A DNA stretch of 64,000 nucleotides from Euglena gracilis (GCA_039621445.1 CP154956.1:42308437-42372436); one strand, 5' to 3'; shown: positions 1 through 11,598, numbered from the stretch's first letter. The notes: generated from the sequence alone by a model not told the origin. A program made the numbers and translations.

Positions 1-1534
1 TCCCCGGTGGTTAGCTTCGCTCTTACCCATAAAAGGATACAGCGAATACAAGGAATATACTTAGGAGGTGTAAACTGCCCATGAAAAAATTGACCAGGCG
101 CATTGGAAATCGACCCAAAAATAGCAACAAAACCCCCCCAAAAAATTTAGGTACCAGAGTTGACTTGAAAGTTTTGGAGGTTTTTTGACGGTGTAGGAGG
201 GGAAGCGGGAATCCGCTTCCTTTTTGGGGGGAAGCGAAAAAACGCTTCACCCTGAACTTTTTGAAATAGCTAAAAATGCACATATTTTTTGAATTTTGAC
301 ATCGGCGGAAGCGGATTACCGCTTCCTGTGAAACTTTTTATAAGGAAGCGGTTATCCACTTCCTCCACTTCACATCACAACAAGTAGGCACCTTTAGAAC
401 TGGCATCAACCTCATCAACATAAGACATCATCCAACGTCTTTACTACATTAAAACAATTGTCACCAAAAGAAGCCTTATGGCAGCAATCATCTGCTGGAA
501 AGCACAAAGCAGGGGAAGCGTGTTTCCGCTTCCTATGGGTGGGCCAGATAAAGTAGTTGCATGTGGGGAGCAGGTTCGGCGATGGCCGTTCTCGCCCTAT
601 GCCACTGGGGGACTTATATTGGTGACGACTTCAGTGCCCATCTACTGTTGTCAAACCCCTGGGTCAGTTATGGCTTCACGAGAGGTCTCCGGCGGCTGAA
701 TGGTGACTGCCTGAACTGTGCTTGAAATATGCCTGGACTCAGTCTGATTGTTGTGGTGCCATCTCGGATGGTTCTGGGAGCGGATGGATGGTGTGTTTAC
801 ATGGCTTACAAGCAGCGTGTTTAGAATTGATTGGGGAACGTAGGCAAAAAGGCCTCTGTACAGGGATTTTGGTGGTGACTTTGAGTGGGCTGTTTTGCTG
901 TGGTTTGCTGGACACCGTGTTTTGAGGCTCCTTTGAGGACGAAAGTTGCCGGGTATGGATTAGTTTGCATGAGGCTGACACTTGTGTCTGCAGCAAGAAC
1001 GTGTTTCCACCAGGCTGAAAGCCAACGGAGTTGTCTTGTTCAAGAAGGGAGGCGGCATAGAGCTGGACAATGGGTCAGGCACAATTGAGGGGGCTGAGGA
1101 TCACTAAAGATTGGAACCAATCTCCTTAAACCCTGTGAAACCGTTTTCCAGGTCCATTCAGTGCTTAAACACAGCGTCCTGAAATAGGTTCTGTCATTGG
1201 GATGTGAAGGTGTCCCCAAATACCTGGTGTGCGCGGGGGGTGGGAGTGATGTGCCAGAATCAAATTGTTGAATGCACCTGTAATTATGCCAGCAGTGGAA
1301 TCCGATGAACACTTCACACAAAAGTTGGAATGAAGCGGAAACCAGCTTCGTCAGGCAGGAAGCGTAATCCCGCTTCCTCCCTATGCGGGAAGCGGTTTTG
1401 CGCTTTCTCTTTGGAAAGTGGTCCCCTCCTACCCACAAGTGGTAGAGACAGCAGAAACGGGACGTGCAGAGACTGATAAGACTGGCTGTGTGTCTCCGTG
1501 AGCCTTCTGGGAGTATGGTGAGTGTGCAGTTCAC
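1..1534. other. Non-coding stretch with short hairpins
   Basis: No exon or gene could be supported here on either strand. The recognisable content is part of the GGAAGCG hairpin series. If the giant gene continues toward the left edge its next exon was not found. Confidence 0.5.
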
Positions 1535-3651
1535 CAAGTCATGTGCTGCCGAGAGCCGTCGGTAGGCCTTGAGGACAAAGACAGCCCTCCGGAGCGCTCT
1601 CCTGACCAGTAACTGCCGGGGGTGGGCCATAAACATGGCCTGGGAGGAACAAATGGACGAAACCTCACAGATAAGACCCACCTGCCTGCGCTTTGGCCGG
1701 GGAAGAAAGAACTTGAGGGGGGGTTTGAGACACAATTCCACATAGCTGGATATTTTTGGGGGGCTTTGCATTGTAGCTCAAGTTGAAAGGGGGCCTGTTT
1801 AAAGGGGAAATGGCCCAGATTTTTTGATTTTCAGCAAAATGTCTGGTACTCCACTTCCAGCCTTCACTGTGCCTTGTTTTCTTTCCCTGGCACCAGAAAT
1901 CAACCCACCGAAGAAACAGATACACAGTTGACAATGGAGAAGGGAGGACACTTGCCTCCATTCACTTGAAACCACCGTCTTCCTTCACCTTCTGGGTCCC
2001 CATCCCACGTCTCCTTTCTCCTTGACCCCTTCTGGGATGTCATTTGCTTGCAAACACCAAAGATGTCCTCTGGAATGGACTGCCGCAGGTAAAGCCCAAC
2101 ACCACCTTCAAGCTGCGTTCACGGATCTCCTCTCATTCTCATTTCTACGTGCGTCATCTCATGTGCGCTGCTCCTCTCAACGACCTTGCTCAAAACCAAC
2201 CATCACCACACCCCTCTACAATGCGCACCAAGCCACTTCTGCCCTTGTCTCCTGCTGCAGGAACTGCTCTGCAACCTCTGCAGGATTCCCAGGGATGAAG
2301 AAGCCCCAAAGAAACCAACAAAAACACGCTTCAGGTTATTCTGGAAAACACAAATGACGCGGATTTGCGCTTCCTCGTTCAATCCTGGGGCAAGTCCTCC
2401 AACCGGCTGTTCCTGTTGCCGTCCCTGTGTGCGGCAGGCAACCACCTCCTCATCGTACATCCTGAATCCTCCATCAGTTCAAGGAAGCGGCTTTCCGCTT
2501 CCTTGAATCAAACCTTGACGTCTAGGCCGCTCCCCATGTTTGTCTCAGCAAAGAGGAGGCACTCTCCGAACCACATGGTAAGCCGTGTCATCCACAATGC
2601 TGCATCCCAGCTCGTTATTGAACCCACAAAGTACTTCAGACCTATCACGTTTGGCTGAAAACCGTCCCAGATGGCCCTCCCCCCCGATTCAATTCCGGTG
2701 CCGTTAATCAATTGTCACAATGCCCCACACCGTGCACAATGACTGCACTCGTTGGGAAGGTAAAATGCATTCCCTTTGAAAGTGCACAGCTGCGGGTCTT
2801 CCAGGGACCAAACAAGATGGCTGCTGTGGGAACACTAACGGATGCAGGTGGCTTTCCATGTCCCACAATACAATTGGGCCAAATCACAGCATGTCGTTGA
2901 CAACCAGGTTTCCCATATAACGGCTCTATACCTCCTGCACCCCTCCCCATGCATTTGTACATCATTTTGGAAGGTCCTATCGGGACCAGTTGGGCATGTT
3001 CTACGACTCGAGAAGATGAAGGTTCCATCACAGCACAAGCTAAGCCTTTGCCCACTCACCAACACCCGAAACCCCATCACATACGGCCTAGGTTGAATTG
3101 TGTATGTGCCAGATGTGGGCTGCGGGTTCCGACTTCATCTCCCCTTTGTTTTCATGCTCCTTCAGACCACTCGGGCCTTCGAAATCATGGCCTCGAAAAA
3201 TTCAAATCGTCAGGAGGAAGCGTGATTCCGCTTCCTCCTGGCCACTATGAAAATTTCAGGGGGTTTCTGCTGTATGCATCCTCGGAACCTGCGCCTGCCC
3301 CCCATTTCCGCTGACTGGCGTCAAATAAGGAAGCGGTTTTTGGTAATCACCGCTTCCTCTTCTCCTCTCTGTCCTTGTGAGGCCCCATTTTGGGTCATTT
3401 TAGGTTTCGGCGCCTCGGAGTGCAGTAGAACTGGGCAGTGACGAAGCGGTTTTTCGCTTCATCTGAAATTTTTGTGCACTTTTCACCGATTTCGGCTTGC
3501 ACTCAAAAATTTATACCCCTTTTCGCTCATTTCAGCCTCCTATAGAGGTTCGTTACTCCAAGCCAAAACACCGGCAGAAACGGCCCAAATACGGCCTCTT
3601 CCAAGAAAAGCTAAAAATTTTGGGGGTTCGGACGAAGCGTTTTTCCGCTTC
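201..3651. repeat. Island of 13 short hairpins built on GGAAGCG...CGCTTCC
   Basis: Hairpins of about 18-30 bp lie at 201-220, 231-248, 307-326, 344-363, 514-533, 1332-1349, 1358-1377, 1388-1407, 2483-2502, 3211-3240, 3329-3357, 3443-3460 and 3634-3651. Each has a 6-10 bp arm around a variable 4-9 base centre, and the arm word is nearly fixed while the surrounding DNA is unrelated. The copy at 2483 extends to a longer palindrome (about 2478-2507). The word was not noticed at comparable density elsewhere in the window. Confidence 0.85.
1535..1639 (-). CDS. Candidate exon, basic amphipathic segment
   Basis: A pyrimidine-rich acceptor (TTTGTTCCTCCCAG) precedes the segment and a GTGAAC donor follows it. 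The 105 bp read through as 35 codons, beginning AMFMAHPRQLL and rich in Arg and Leu (RRALRRAVFVLKAYRR). This resembles the basic post-helix loops of the other exons and is the lowest-coordinate exon I could support, so the most 3' one found. Confidence 0.6.
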
Positions 3652-4234
3652 CTCCTCTTCCGGTTTCCGCTTCAAACCGTCCAAAAATTGTGGGCAATTT
3701 ACGCCTCCTAAGATATACCCCCCAACATAAAAACTCCCTCTGTTCAAATAAAACCGGGGGGGGGGTTACAATGAGGGGGGTTACTTCAAAATATTATTCC
3801 TGTTTTTTATTTCAAAATTTCAAACTGGAACCCTTGCTGACCAATTGATGGACGTAAATTGGACCACTGAACCATTCACTCTTGTGATTTTTCCTTTCCA
3901 ACAAAAGACTTGCAACTTCAAACCCCCGGTTAATGTCGTCTGGAACTGTTTCAGTGCCCTAAAATAGCAAAATCCCTCGTGTGGCATGGATTTTGCAGGC
4001 CCACCATGAAAACCACGTTTTAATGTTTTTCTGTGCATTAGAGTAATGAAAACCTTTGAGGTTTTTGTGACTTTACAGAAGAAGTCAACCGACCAGTCAC
4101 TTGCCCTCTATGCAGTTCCCCCTGTACCTGGTCTGTGGGGAGATCAACTAGCCAGTTGAGGGACCAGTTGGTGGACTAACCAGTCCCCCCCACGATGATG
4201 AGGAAGGACACTCTCAGGGCGGACAGGCACATAC
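1640..4234. other. Presumed intron with hairpins
   Basis: Apart from the GGAAGCG hairpins there is no supported gene. A plus-strand frame around 2365-2660 looks mildly protein-like but lacks splice or start evidence. A G-run with the word GGTTAC (about 3754-3785) resembles a fragment of the tagged homopolymer elements seen later. Confidence 0.4.
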
Positions 4235-4373
4235 CGGGCACCACCGCTGCAAATCCAGTCCGTTTGTGAAGCGCCGCAGGCAGGCCGAGAAATCCAACGA
4301 CGCGCTGCGGACGTCGGTGTGGCCCCAGCGGTACGCATCCATCACCCGCCGGAACTCCTCGAAATGCGCCGCC
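4235..4373 (-). CDS. Candidate exon, soluble amphipathic helix
   Basis: The donor is GTATGTG and the acceptor lies in GTGGTGCAG. The peptide contains HFEEFRRVMDAYRW and ends DLQRWCP. It is charged and helical rather than membrane-spanning. High GC compared with flanking DNA supports coding. Confidence 0.6.
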
Positions 4374-4568
4374 CTGCACCACCCAGGTGGGCCGGGGTCA
4401 GCGGTGTTCCCCCGGCGCCAGACCCGTCAGTCAACGGCTTGCGATGTAAGACGGAGGGAATTGGTATCGGAGGACCGAGGGAAAACATGGGGGAATTGCG
4501 GGTATCAATTCCCCACCGAGTGAGAGCCCTCGTCGCAGCAGCACGGCACGACAGGAACGAGGGGCTAC

Positions 4569-4834
4569 CTGGTCTCGAGGTAGAGGTCGGAGAGGGCCCA
4601 CACGCTGACCGCCCCCTCCAGCTCCACAAAGCGGTCCGCCAGCCCGAGCAAGTCATTGGTGCGCCGCACCGCTGTTTTCCACGCGGTGGAGGACGGCCGC
4701 CAGCAGGAAAAGACAGAGTTGTTCCACCCCAGGGTGGATTTCTTCCAATCCGGTACTTGTCCCTCCCTGGTCTCCAGCCCACCAACAGTGCGTGCGCCTC
4801 GTCCAGCTGGCTGCACGTTTGCAGCAGAAGCTCC
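4569..4834 (-). CDS. Candidate exon block with a frame change
   Basis: The acceptor GCCCTTCTCCCAG and a donor GTAGCC bound a GC-rich block. The 5' part reads well in one frame (ELLLQTCSQLDEAHALLVGW), the 3' part in another (TNDLLGLADRFVELEGAV, ending DLYLET). The switch near 4740-4760 could be a missed mini-intron, a sequencing indel or decay. A third frame in the middle is hydrophobic (LCLFLLAAVLH). Confidence 0.45.
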
Positions 4835-4968
4835 CTGGGAGAAGGGCGTCAATCTGACAGCATACATGGCCACCATGGCGACCATTCTGTTGGTTGATGT
4901 CTGCGGCCCAAAGTTGCTAATCATTTGGAAATGGCAGGGCAACATGACACAGCAACCGCATAATTAAC

Positions 4969-5165
4969 CTCGGTCAGGATGATTGCGCGTGGGAGAAAGA
5001 GCAACGCATACGCAAGTTCGTCCGCGGTGACGTCGAGTTGCTGCTTCTGCCCGCGACCGAACACTCGGGTGGCGAGGAGGCCGGCCAGCAGCAGCCCTCC
5101 CCAGCCCCCCACCAGCAGCCACATGGGCCAGGCCGCGGTGGGGTCGTTCACACAAACAGCGATGA
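4969..5165 (-). CDS. Candidate exon with one clear transmembrane helix
   Basis: The acceptor follows CCCCCCAG and the donor is GTTAAT. The peptide begins VIAVCVNDP, carries a strong helix (WPMWLLVGGWGGLLLAGLLA) and a second moderately hydrophobic stretch ending PRAIILTE. It matches the helix-plus-basic-loop style of the series. Confidence 0.65.
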
Positions 5166-5391
5166 CTGGGGGGCACTGCGGATCTTTTGTTTTCTCTCCC
5201 ACCTTGGTCCAAGGAGCAGGTCCCTTCATATGGATGACCATCACACACAAGACTGAAGAAACCCCTCTATGAGCAACCCAAAGTATAACCCTTTGGCTCT
5301 TTGGCCGATTTGCCAGCACCCAGCACAGCAGCATTGACGATGTGAAGGAGTTCTCATAAAAACAGCACAAAAGCGGAATAAATCAGCGTAC

Positions 5392-5476
5392 AGATATAAG
5401 CAACCCCAAAAATAAGCAACCCCCAAAGCTGGCCTTCGAAAACCCAAATATAAGCAACTGGTTGCTTATTGGGAGG
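5392..5476. repeat. Short tagged element, word ATAAGCAAC
   Basis: The word ATAAGCAAC occurs three times on the plus strand and once inverted (GTTGCTTAT) within about 85 bp, next to short C or G runs. This is a small example of the tag-plus-homopolymer architecture described for 55-64 kb. Confidence 0.45.
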
Positions 5477-5821
5477 TTAGATAATTTTTTGGCAGAAAAA
5501 ACCATTTTCTTTTCACGTTGTGGTCAGTTTTCCCTTGGATCTCAGAGTTGCCGAATACCCACCCCCCTGGGGGGATTGCCTGCCTGGTTTTGGGAGTGGA
5601 AATGACACCTACCAGGGTCGTGTCAATTTATTGAACCGGCTGGAGCCATTTTAACTTGTACTTACATGCAATTTTCCTGGTAATTTAACTTAATGGGTAA
5701 ATGGCCAGAGGGGGCTATTTCCATAAACACCCTGCAACCGGTGCAGGAGAGAGCGGGCCCCGGAAGACGCTGATTGGTCTCGCGCGAGACTTCTTTCTCG
5801 CGAAAGTCCACACACCCGAAC

Positions 5822-6023
5822 CCCCAGCAGTGTCCCCAGCCAGGCCCACGACAAACGTCCACAGGGCCAGCGCCTGGGTGGTCAGCCGCCAGCAGAAGAC
5901 GTCCGCCACGGAGCAGACCCGGACCCGCCCCCCGGCGTGGAGGGCGAGGCCCAGGCCGAACAGGGTTCCCAGCAGCCCCGTGAGGGCCCCGAGCAGCGGC
6001 AGAGGGCGCCCCCGAAGCAGCAC
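5822..6023 (-). CDS. Candidate exon with two transmembrane helices
   Basis: The acceptor is GGCGTCGCAG. The donor is probably GTTCGG, with GTGTGT five bases further as an alternative. The peptide has a Leu/Gly-rich helix (LLGALTGLLGTLFGLGLAL) and a second helix around LTTQALALWTFVVGLAG joined by a loop with VCSVADVFCWR. Confidence 0.6.
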
Positions 6024-6804
6024 CTGCGACGCCACCGAGCAGTGAGAGGGGCGGGGGCCCGAGCGGGGGGGGGGGGGGGGAGGGCCTCCTGCAATCGTGA
6101 AAAAGGGCTCCTCAGAAAAAAAAACTCATTTTTTCATTTTCATCAATTTTGGCGTTTTCCAAAAAAAATACGGACTTCGGGCCCAATATTTTTCAGTTGG
6201 CCACTCCCCCCCCCTCCTGTGGGTCTTCTGACTTGGAAAGAAGCATGGGTGGGGGGTTTGGAAAAAGAAGATGGCGAAAGCGGTGCTGTCGACCGCTGGG
6301 TGGTCATTCACACCAGGTTGGATTGTGGAGGTTGGGCCGCGGCCGACCATCACCCATCCAATGCCCATTTTGGTGGGACCATCGGGACCATCGCTGAATT
6401 AGAAACTTACAATACAATGTAATTTTGCAAAATTTGTGGTGTTTTGTCGAGTTTGGTGGGAATATGCGAAATTTTTGCAGAAACTCCTGAAATTTGCTGA
6501 AATTTGAAGAAGAAAAAACGTCTTCTGAAGGATAAAAGACACAGATACCTGAACCTGAGTCAGGCTCAAATTTATTTGGCATTATTGACCAATCTGAGCC
6601 TTTTTGTTTAATTCTTGGAAACTGGTGGTAGGTGGGTGGGTGGGTGGGGGGGGTGGGTGGGTGGTGGTGGTGTTTTTGGTTGTTCATGGTCATTTTGTGA
6701 TTATTTGTGACACAAATTTGTGGGAATCTCTGCACAGCATTCTGCGATTCTTTCCTTCCCGCCCCCCCGCCCTCCGACTGAGATCCGATATTTCCGCCAC
6801 TGAC

Positions 6805-6968
6805 TGTTGTGCTTGGTGTGAGGAGGTTGCACACAGAGCAGAGGGCCATCAACAGGGCCGTGGTGGTGACAGCCAGGGAGTAGCCGGCATGGTATTTGAT
6901 GTCCAGGGCAGAGCTGGCGGAGTCCGGGTACTTCCGGGACCGCATGGCGACGCACGGGATGTAGAACG
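6805..6968 (-). CDS. Candidate exon with a transmembrane helix
   Basis: The donor GTCAGT is close to consensus and the acceptor is TGATGCCAG. The peptide starts FYIPCVAMRSRKYPD and has a helix around LAVTTTALLMALCSVCNLL. Third codon positions are strongly C/G. Confidence 0.65.
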
Positions 6969-7049
6969 CTGGCATCACAGCGCCGCCCACCAACACACAC
7001 CAAACAAAAAAATGTCAATCCAGCCACACCCACACCCATGTGCACGCGC

Positions 7050-7520
7050 CAGGGAATTTCTTAAGCCGGAGGGTACCCTACCCCCCGGGGGGGGTCCAGC
7101 CAGCCAGCAGCTCAAATCCAGCCAGCAGCCCAAATTCGGGCTGGGACCCCCCCCCGGGGGTCGACTGAAATAAAGTCAGGTCCAGCCCGGCCGGAGGCCG
7201 GGCCAGCCAGCCGCAGGCTGGCCAGCCAACTGGGCTGCCCAGCTCACCTATCCATGCATTTTTCCCCCTCATCAAAGCTTCCTCCATCACAGCCCCCAGC
7301 CTTGATCTAGCCCCATCCATCAAATTGTCGAAAATGGCAAAAATGTGTTAGAAAATTTTGTTTTTCACCGACCCAGCCCAGCCCAGCCCAGCCCCCTCCA
7401 GCCCCGGACTCCCCCCCCACCCCCCCTGGGGGGGTCCAGCCAGCAGATCATTTCCAGCCAGCAGCCTTTTTGCCTGCCGGAGGCTGGACCCCCCCGGAGG
7501 GGTCCTTAAGAAATTCCCTG
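7050..7520. mobile_element. hAT-type non-autonomous element, copy 1
   Basis: The ends are perfect 16-bp inverted repeats, CAGGGAATTTCTTAAG. The element is flanked by an identical 8-bp duplication GCACGCGC (7042-7049 and 7521-7528). CAGGG ends with 8-bp target duplications are typical of hAT transposons. The interior has CCAGCC-rich tracts, G/C runs and a short AT-rich core with no long frame. Confidence 0.85.
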
Positions 7521-7608
7521 GCACGCGCGCACGGTGCACCTGCAAAACAGGAATGTGCATTCAACACACGCGTGCACAGGCACACCTGCATTTGACTGGA
7601 ACACTTAC

Positions 7609-7750
7609 ACAAAGGTTGAAAAGGGGGCATTGGGCGAAAAAAGGCTGGATCCGGTTTGCGATGGCCATGCAAAAGAATGGGCTGCCCCCTGGGCAGGGCC
7701 AGCATCGCAGCCAGAGCGGTGGCCCGGCCCGGCCAATGGCGGGTGGGCCT
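7609..7750 (-). CDS. Candidate exon, weakly hydrophobic
   Basis: A strong acceptor (TCGTTCCTTGCAG) and a near-consensus donor (GTAAGTG) bound 142 bp. The best frame gives RHWPGRATALAAMLALPRG followed by a proline-rich tail. Other frames are also open, so the frame choice is less certain than for most exons. Confidence 0.5.
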
Positions 7751-8318
7751 GCAAGGAACGACAGATGGCCCGTGTGTGGACCCTCGACACTCACAGGCAA
7801 ACGGGCATTGACATTTTTTTAAAAAAAAAACAACTCCCATTCCCATCCGATGAGAGGTGGAAAATAATACCCTTCCCCTCTTGTCCAACAACCATTAATT
7901 TTGATTCCAGCCAGGGGGAGCAGTCACCAAAACTGCCAATGTTTTTCGCCGACTGGGGGGGGGGGGTTGGCTGTTGGACAAGGGGAGACCCAGGTCAGCA
8001 ATCATAGCTCATAAATGGGTTTATACGGTCATTCGTGCACCATGAGCTGTTTTTCAGCCCTTTTGGATAATTTCAGTCAGTGGCCAGCTTTGAAACCATT
8101 ATAACCGTTTGCTGCAATATGGGGGGGTATGGGCCTTTTCTCTCGCCACTTTTTGGCATTTGGATCCATTCTATTTTGTGCCACTTATTTGTTGACTTGC
8201 ATCATCAGAGGTTCTTTGCTTGGCACCTCTTTTCACAACTGCTCAGTAGGAAATTGAGTCCACCCAAAATTATGGGACACATTGGACAAGAAATTTTGCA
8301 TTAATGAATGGTTCACAG

Positions 8319-8851
8319 CAAGGAATTTCTTAAACACCGGGGGGGTCCAGCCAGCCGGCTGGGAAAAAAGGCCCGGGCTGGAACTTCCCCCCCCCCCAAG
8401 ATGGGGTCAGGGGTGGGTGGCTGTCGGGACGTAGCTGGTCCCTGAAAACAGGCAAAAAAATCCAAATACAGCTGGGTTGGATTTTTCAGCCAAAATTTTG
8501 CAACCCCCCCCAAAAATGAAAAATGACCATTTTGGCAATTTTGGCCCCCCCTTCCAAAATTTCAGGACGGAGCCCGAAAAATTTTTCCGATCCAGCCTGG
8601 CTTCGCCAAGCTCCGATAACTTACGAAACTGTTACCTGACAGGTTGGCCGGTACCGGGGACCCTGACAGTATCCTGGACGGGACCCTGACAGGTTCTCAG
8701 GCGTGACAGTTTCCCGGGCGGGGGGGGGGGAATTTCCACTCGATCCCCCAGGAGGGGGCCGCAACCCAAGTGGGAGATGCTGGCTGGAAAAAAGGTGCTG
8801 CCTCTGCCTGGCTGGGCCCCCAGGGGGGGGTCCAGCTTAAGAATTTCCCTG
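8319..8851. mobile_element. hAT-type non-autonomous element, diverged copy with different interior
   Basis: The ends (CAAGGAATTTCTTAA and TTAAGAATTTCCCTG) are diverged forms of the copy at 7050. Flanking octamers GTTCACAG and GCTCACAA match at six of eight bases, consistent with an aged target duplication. Much of the interior differs from the other copies and is repeated in inverted orientation at 9238-9420. Confidence 0.65.
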
Positions 8852-9420
8852 GCTCACAAGTACAACGCCCCACAGAGAAGTGGTCACCACGACAAATTAC
8901 AAAAAAAAGCCTCTCTGAAAAATGCAAAAATAAAAGACAAAAATAACCTCACATGAACAATCCCATCCTTATGGAACCAGCATCACGTCCAAAAAAATTA
9001 CATCTGATGGGGGGGGGTCGTTTGGCAAGCCTGGTGGCTGGACAAGTGATGAGAGAGAGCTGCACAGCAAAAAAAAAAATACATCACAACGCGGCAACGC
9101 AGGGGCCATACCAACAAGGCACGTCTGACGCGTACCAGCTGACGAGAGGCTCCGCCCACGGCTGGCAGACCACGACCACCAGCAGGTTGTAGACCACCGG
9201 CAGGAACAGCGTGCTGCCGGGGGGCAGGGCTCCGCCCCCTGGGAAACTGTCATGCCTGAGAACCTGTCAGGGTCCCTGGTACCGGCCAACCTGTCACGTG
9301 ACAGTTATGCCAAAGTTTTGGAGGGGGGGGGGTCAAAATTGCAAAAAAAATGGTCATTTTTATTTTCTTTTTTTTGGCACAAAAGTTTGGCTGGAAAATC
9401 CAACCCACCTGGATCTGTGG
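8455..9420. repeat. Inverted repeat pair flanking an exon
   Basis: The segment 8455-8722 reappears inverted at 9238-9420. The shared parts include the words for CTGACAGGTTGGCCGGTACC and for TGGGTTGGATTTT. The left copy carries an extra tandem piece of about 23 bp. The loop between the arms contains the exon at 9112-9213. A third diverged copy lies at about 23040-23130. Confidence 0.75.
9112..9213 (-). CDS. Candidate exon with a transmembrane helix
   Basis: The acceptor is GCCCCCCGGCAG and the donor GTATGG. The peptide contains TLFLPVVYNLLVVVVCQPW then EPLVSWYAS, a helix followed by a P-W turn. This is one of the clearest copies of the recurring helix-turn unit. Confidence 0.65.
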
Positions 9421-9479
9421 ATTTGGGGGGCCGGCCAAGTCCAAGCACCACGAGGGGCACCACTCCCATCGGCTGTGAC

Positions 9480-9557
9480 CTGGTTGGTGACGCTGAGGAG
9501 GAAGGCCCAGCCCGGCCATCGGGACACTTTGCCCGTGTGGACCGTCTCCAGAATGTC
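9480..9557 (-). CDS. Candidate exon, 26 codons
   Basis: The acceptor CCCGGTGTAG and donor GTCACAG bound 78 bp that read through as 26 codons: DILETVHTGKVSRW then PGWAFLLSVTNQ. Length divisible by three and a clean frame support it. Confidence 0.55.
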
Positions 9558-10370
9558 CTACACCGGGAGACAGAATCCAACATGTGTTCGTATCACTTCG
9601 GGGTTGAGACTCAATCCCATGAGTGGAAGGGTGATGAAAGAATTCACAACACTGCTGTGTGTCTCTCTTTTTGCTTTTGTTTCGGAGCAAAAACGAAAAC
9701 AACTGCTATTTGCAAACGGGCATTTTTCATGCTGTTGGTTTCTGAAACCCACTTTTGCGAGGTTCTTTGCGGGCATCACCCATCAACCACGTGGCTCATA
9801 GAAAATGGACAATGTATGAACATGTTCAACCTGTGGAGTGAAAAAAAAAAATCAATAACTCCGCTTACACACCCTACCAGCCAAACAAAGAGCACACACG
9901 GTTGGTCAGCCAAAGAGAGGGTCGCCAAATTTGGCCATAAACAAACTTCATTTATCATCACAAATAAAAGTGATCTGTCGCAACTTCCACTTCCACTTGT
10001 AGTTACAAAAAAATGGCACTGTCTAACTGGATCTATTGATTTGTTTTAGTGGAATACTGACATGTCAAATACATTCAAATCTTTTTGTCCTGCCCTTTCG
10101 AGCCATGGCCTTGTGGCTCACCTCCATGGTAAGCGATAGAAAGATAAATGATCCGTTATTCTGAAAATAAAAGTGTTGCAAGATTCATAAGTTGGATGCT
10201 GGCATTCTTTGGCCTCACACCTTCGCCATCAGGATTCGTCGCTCCTATGGGGTGGCTAACCAATAAATCGAACAAGGAAGTGTGAAACAGAGCTTGATAT
10301 GACCAAGTCGTCCAACACAGTTTGAATGTTTTTTTGGGGGGGAGCCTTCCATCCCTCGGGCAAGGCACAC

Positions 10371-10490
10371 CTCCAACACCACCGGCAATGCGTTAACGAT
10401 GTAGGAGACACCACAGACCACGACGGCGGCAAAGAAGCCGAAGGGCACCTGGGCGGGCATCCACGCATCCCCGAAGAGGAGGAGGATGTA
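10371..10490 (-). CDS. Candidate exon with two transmembrane stretches
   Basis: The acceptor is GGCGGGCCAG and the donor GTGTGC. The 120 bp give 40 codons: YILLLFGDAWMPAQVPF, then the helix FGFFAAVVVCGVSYIVNAL and PVVLE. Hydrophobicity and codon bias are strong. Confidence 0.7.
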
Positions 10491-10880
10491 CTGGCCCGCC
10501 AGATGCCAGCCATGGCGGAGAGAAGGGTGGCGGTGTGGCCCGCCCCCAGGTGTGGTGAGCCCTCCCCACCAATAAGAGGGAGGCGCCTGCCATTTGAGCG
10601 AAATGCACTAAAATGGCGCATTGGATGGACAGCGTTGGAACAACATGGACACAGTTCGGCCTCCCGGAGTCTGCCGGACGTTGCGCGAATCAAAAGGAGA
10701 CACTGTGTTTGTGTCTAAAGAGCAGTGAGCAAAGGTGCCAATGCTTTCCTTGAACCATGGCAAAACAAAAAGGAACTGTGTGCTGATGACTTGCTGCCAC
10801 CTCTTGCTTTCCTGGGGCACTTGTAGAAGCCAGTCATTGAACCATCCTTGCCTCTTCGCAGCAGCGCTTGAGACCAGACC

Positions 10881-10963
10881 CACACAACACACACACACAC
10901 ACACACACAACACACACACACACACACACACACAACACACAACACACAGGCACAGACACACAC
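10881..10963. repeat. Interrupted (CA)n microsatellite touching an exon
   Basis: Runs of CA are separated by single AA interruptions. On the minus strand this is a (GT)n tract that begins at the proposed donor of the exon at 10964-11129. Confidence 0.9.
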
Positions 10964-11129
10964 AAAGATGGGGCTGGCCACAGACGGAGAGGCAGGTCCG
11001 CCACAAGGGCCAGCGCAACCATCTGGGCCGCCTCCAGGAGGAGGGCCACGTAGACGTTGTAGTTCGCCCAGTTCAGCCGGATGGCGTTGCGAACAGGGAG
11101 TCCGCAAGGACCGTGGGCAAGGTGCCCCC
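10964..11129 (-). CDS. Candidate exon with a transmembrane helix
   Basis: The peptide includes RNAIRLNWANYNVYVALLLE, then AAQMVALALVADLPLRLW. The donor GTGTGTG is the start of a (GT)n microsatellite. The only plausible acceptor (TTAGACAAG) is weak and lies in a small inverted element (TTGTCTAAG at about 11131-11139 against CTTAGACAA at about 11174-11182). The 5' limit is therefore approximate. Confidence 0.55.
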
Positions 11130-11598
11130 CTTGTCTAAGAACGGAAAAGATGGGTAAGAACCAGGGGGTGGTGCTTAGACAAAAGGGGGGGGGGTGATAT
11201 TTGACTGCAAAATAAAATGCAAAATAAAATAAAATCTGTGCCGAAAAGCCACTGTTGAGCTGACAGGCATTTGGATGCAAAAATCAACAATATCTCACCA
11301 AATCAGGCTTCAGAAGTTTCTAAAATTTGGATTTTTTCGAGAAATTTGTCTTGAAAAAGCACACAAAATAAGCCTTCCCGGGAAGATGATCATTAAAAAT
11401 GCTGGGTGAGAACCGGGGGGGATGCTGAGACAAGGGTGCTGCGTAGACAATGGGGGGGTAGATATGTATGACCCCTGTATGTCTGTATGCCACAGAACTG
11501 GACGAAATTCAAACGGCCACCAGACAAAAGTCAGGGAGGCTGAGGGTTGAACGTTCAGGCACAACCAAAAAGATCACACTGGCAGGTGGTGGCCATAC

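Noticed and set aside
1040-1771. A 243-codon minus-strand open frame
   Set aside because: Only 1535-1639 has exon-like ends and composition; the remainder overlaps GGAAGCG hairpins and lacks coding signs.
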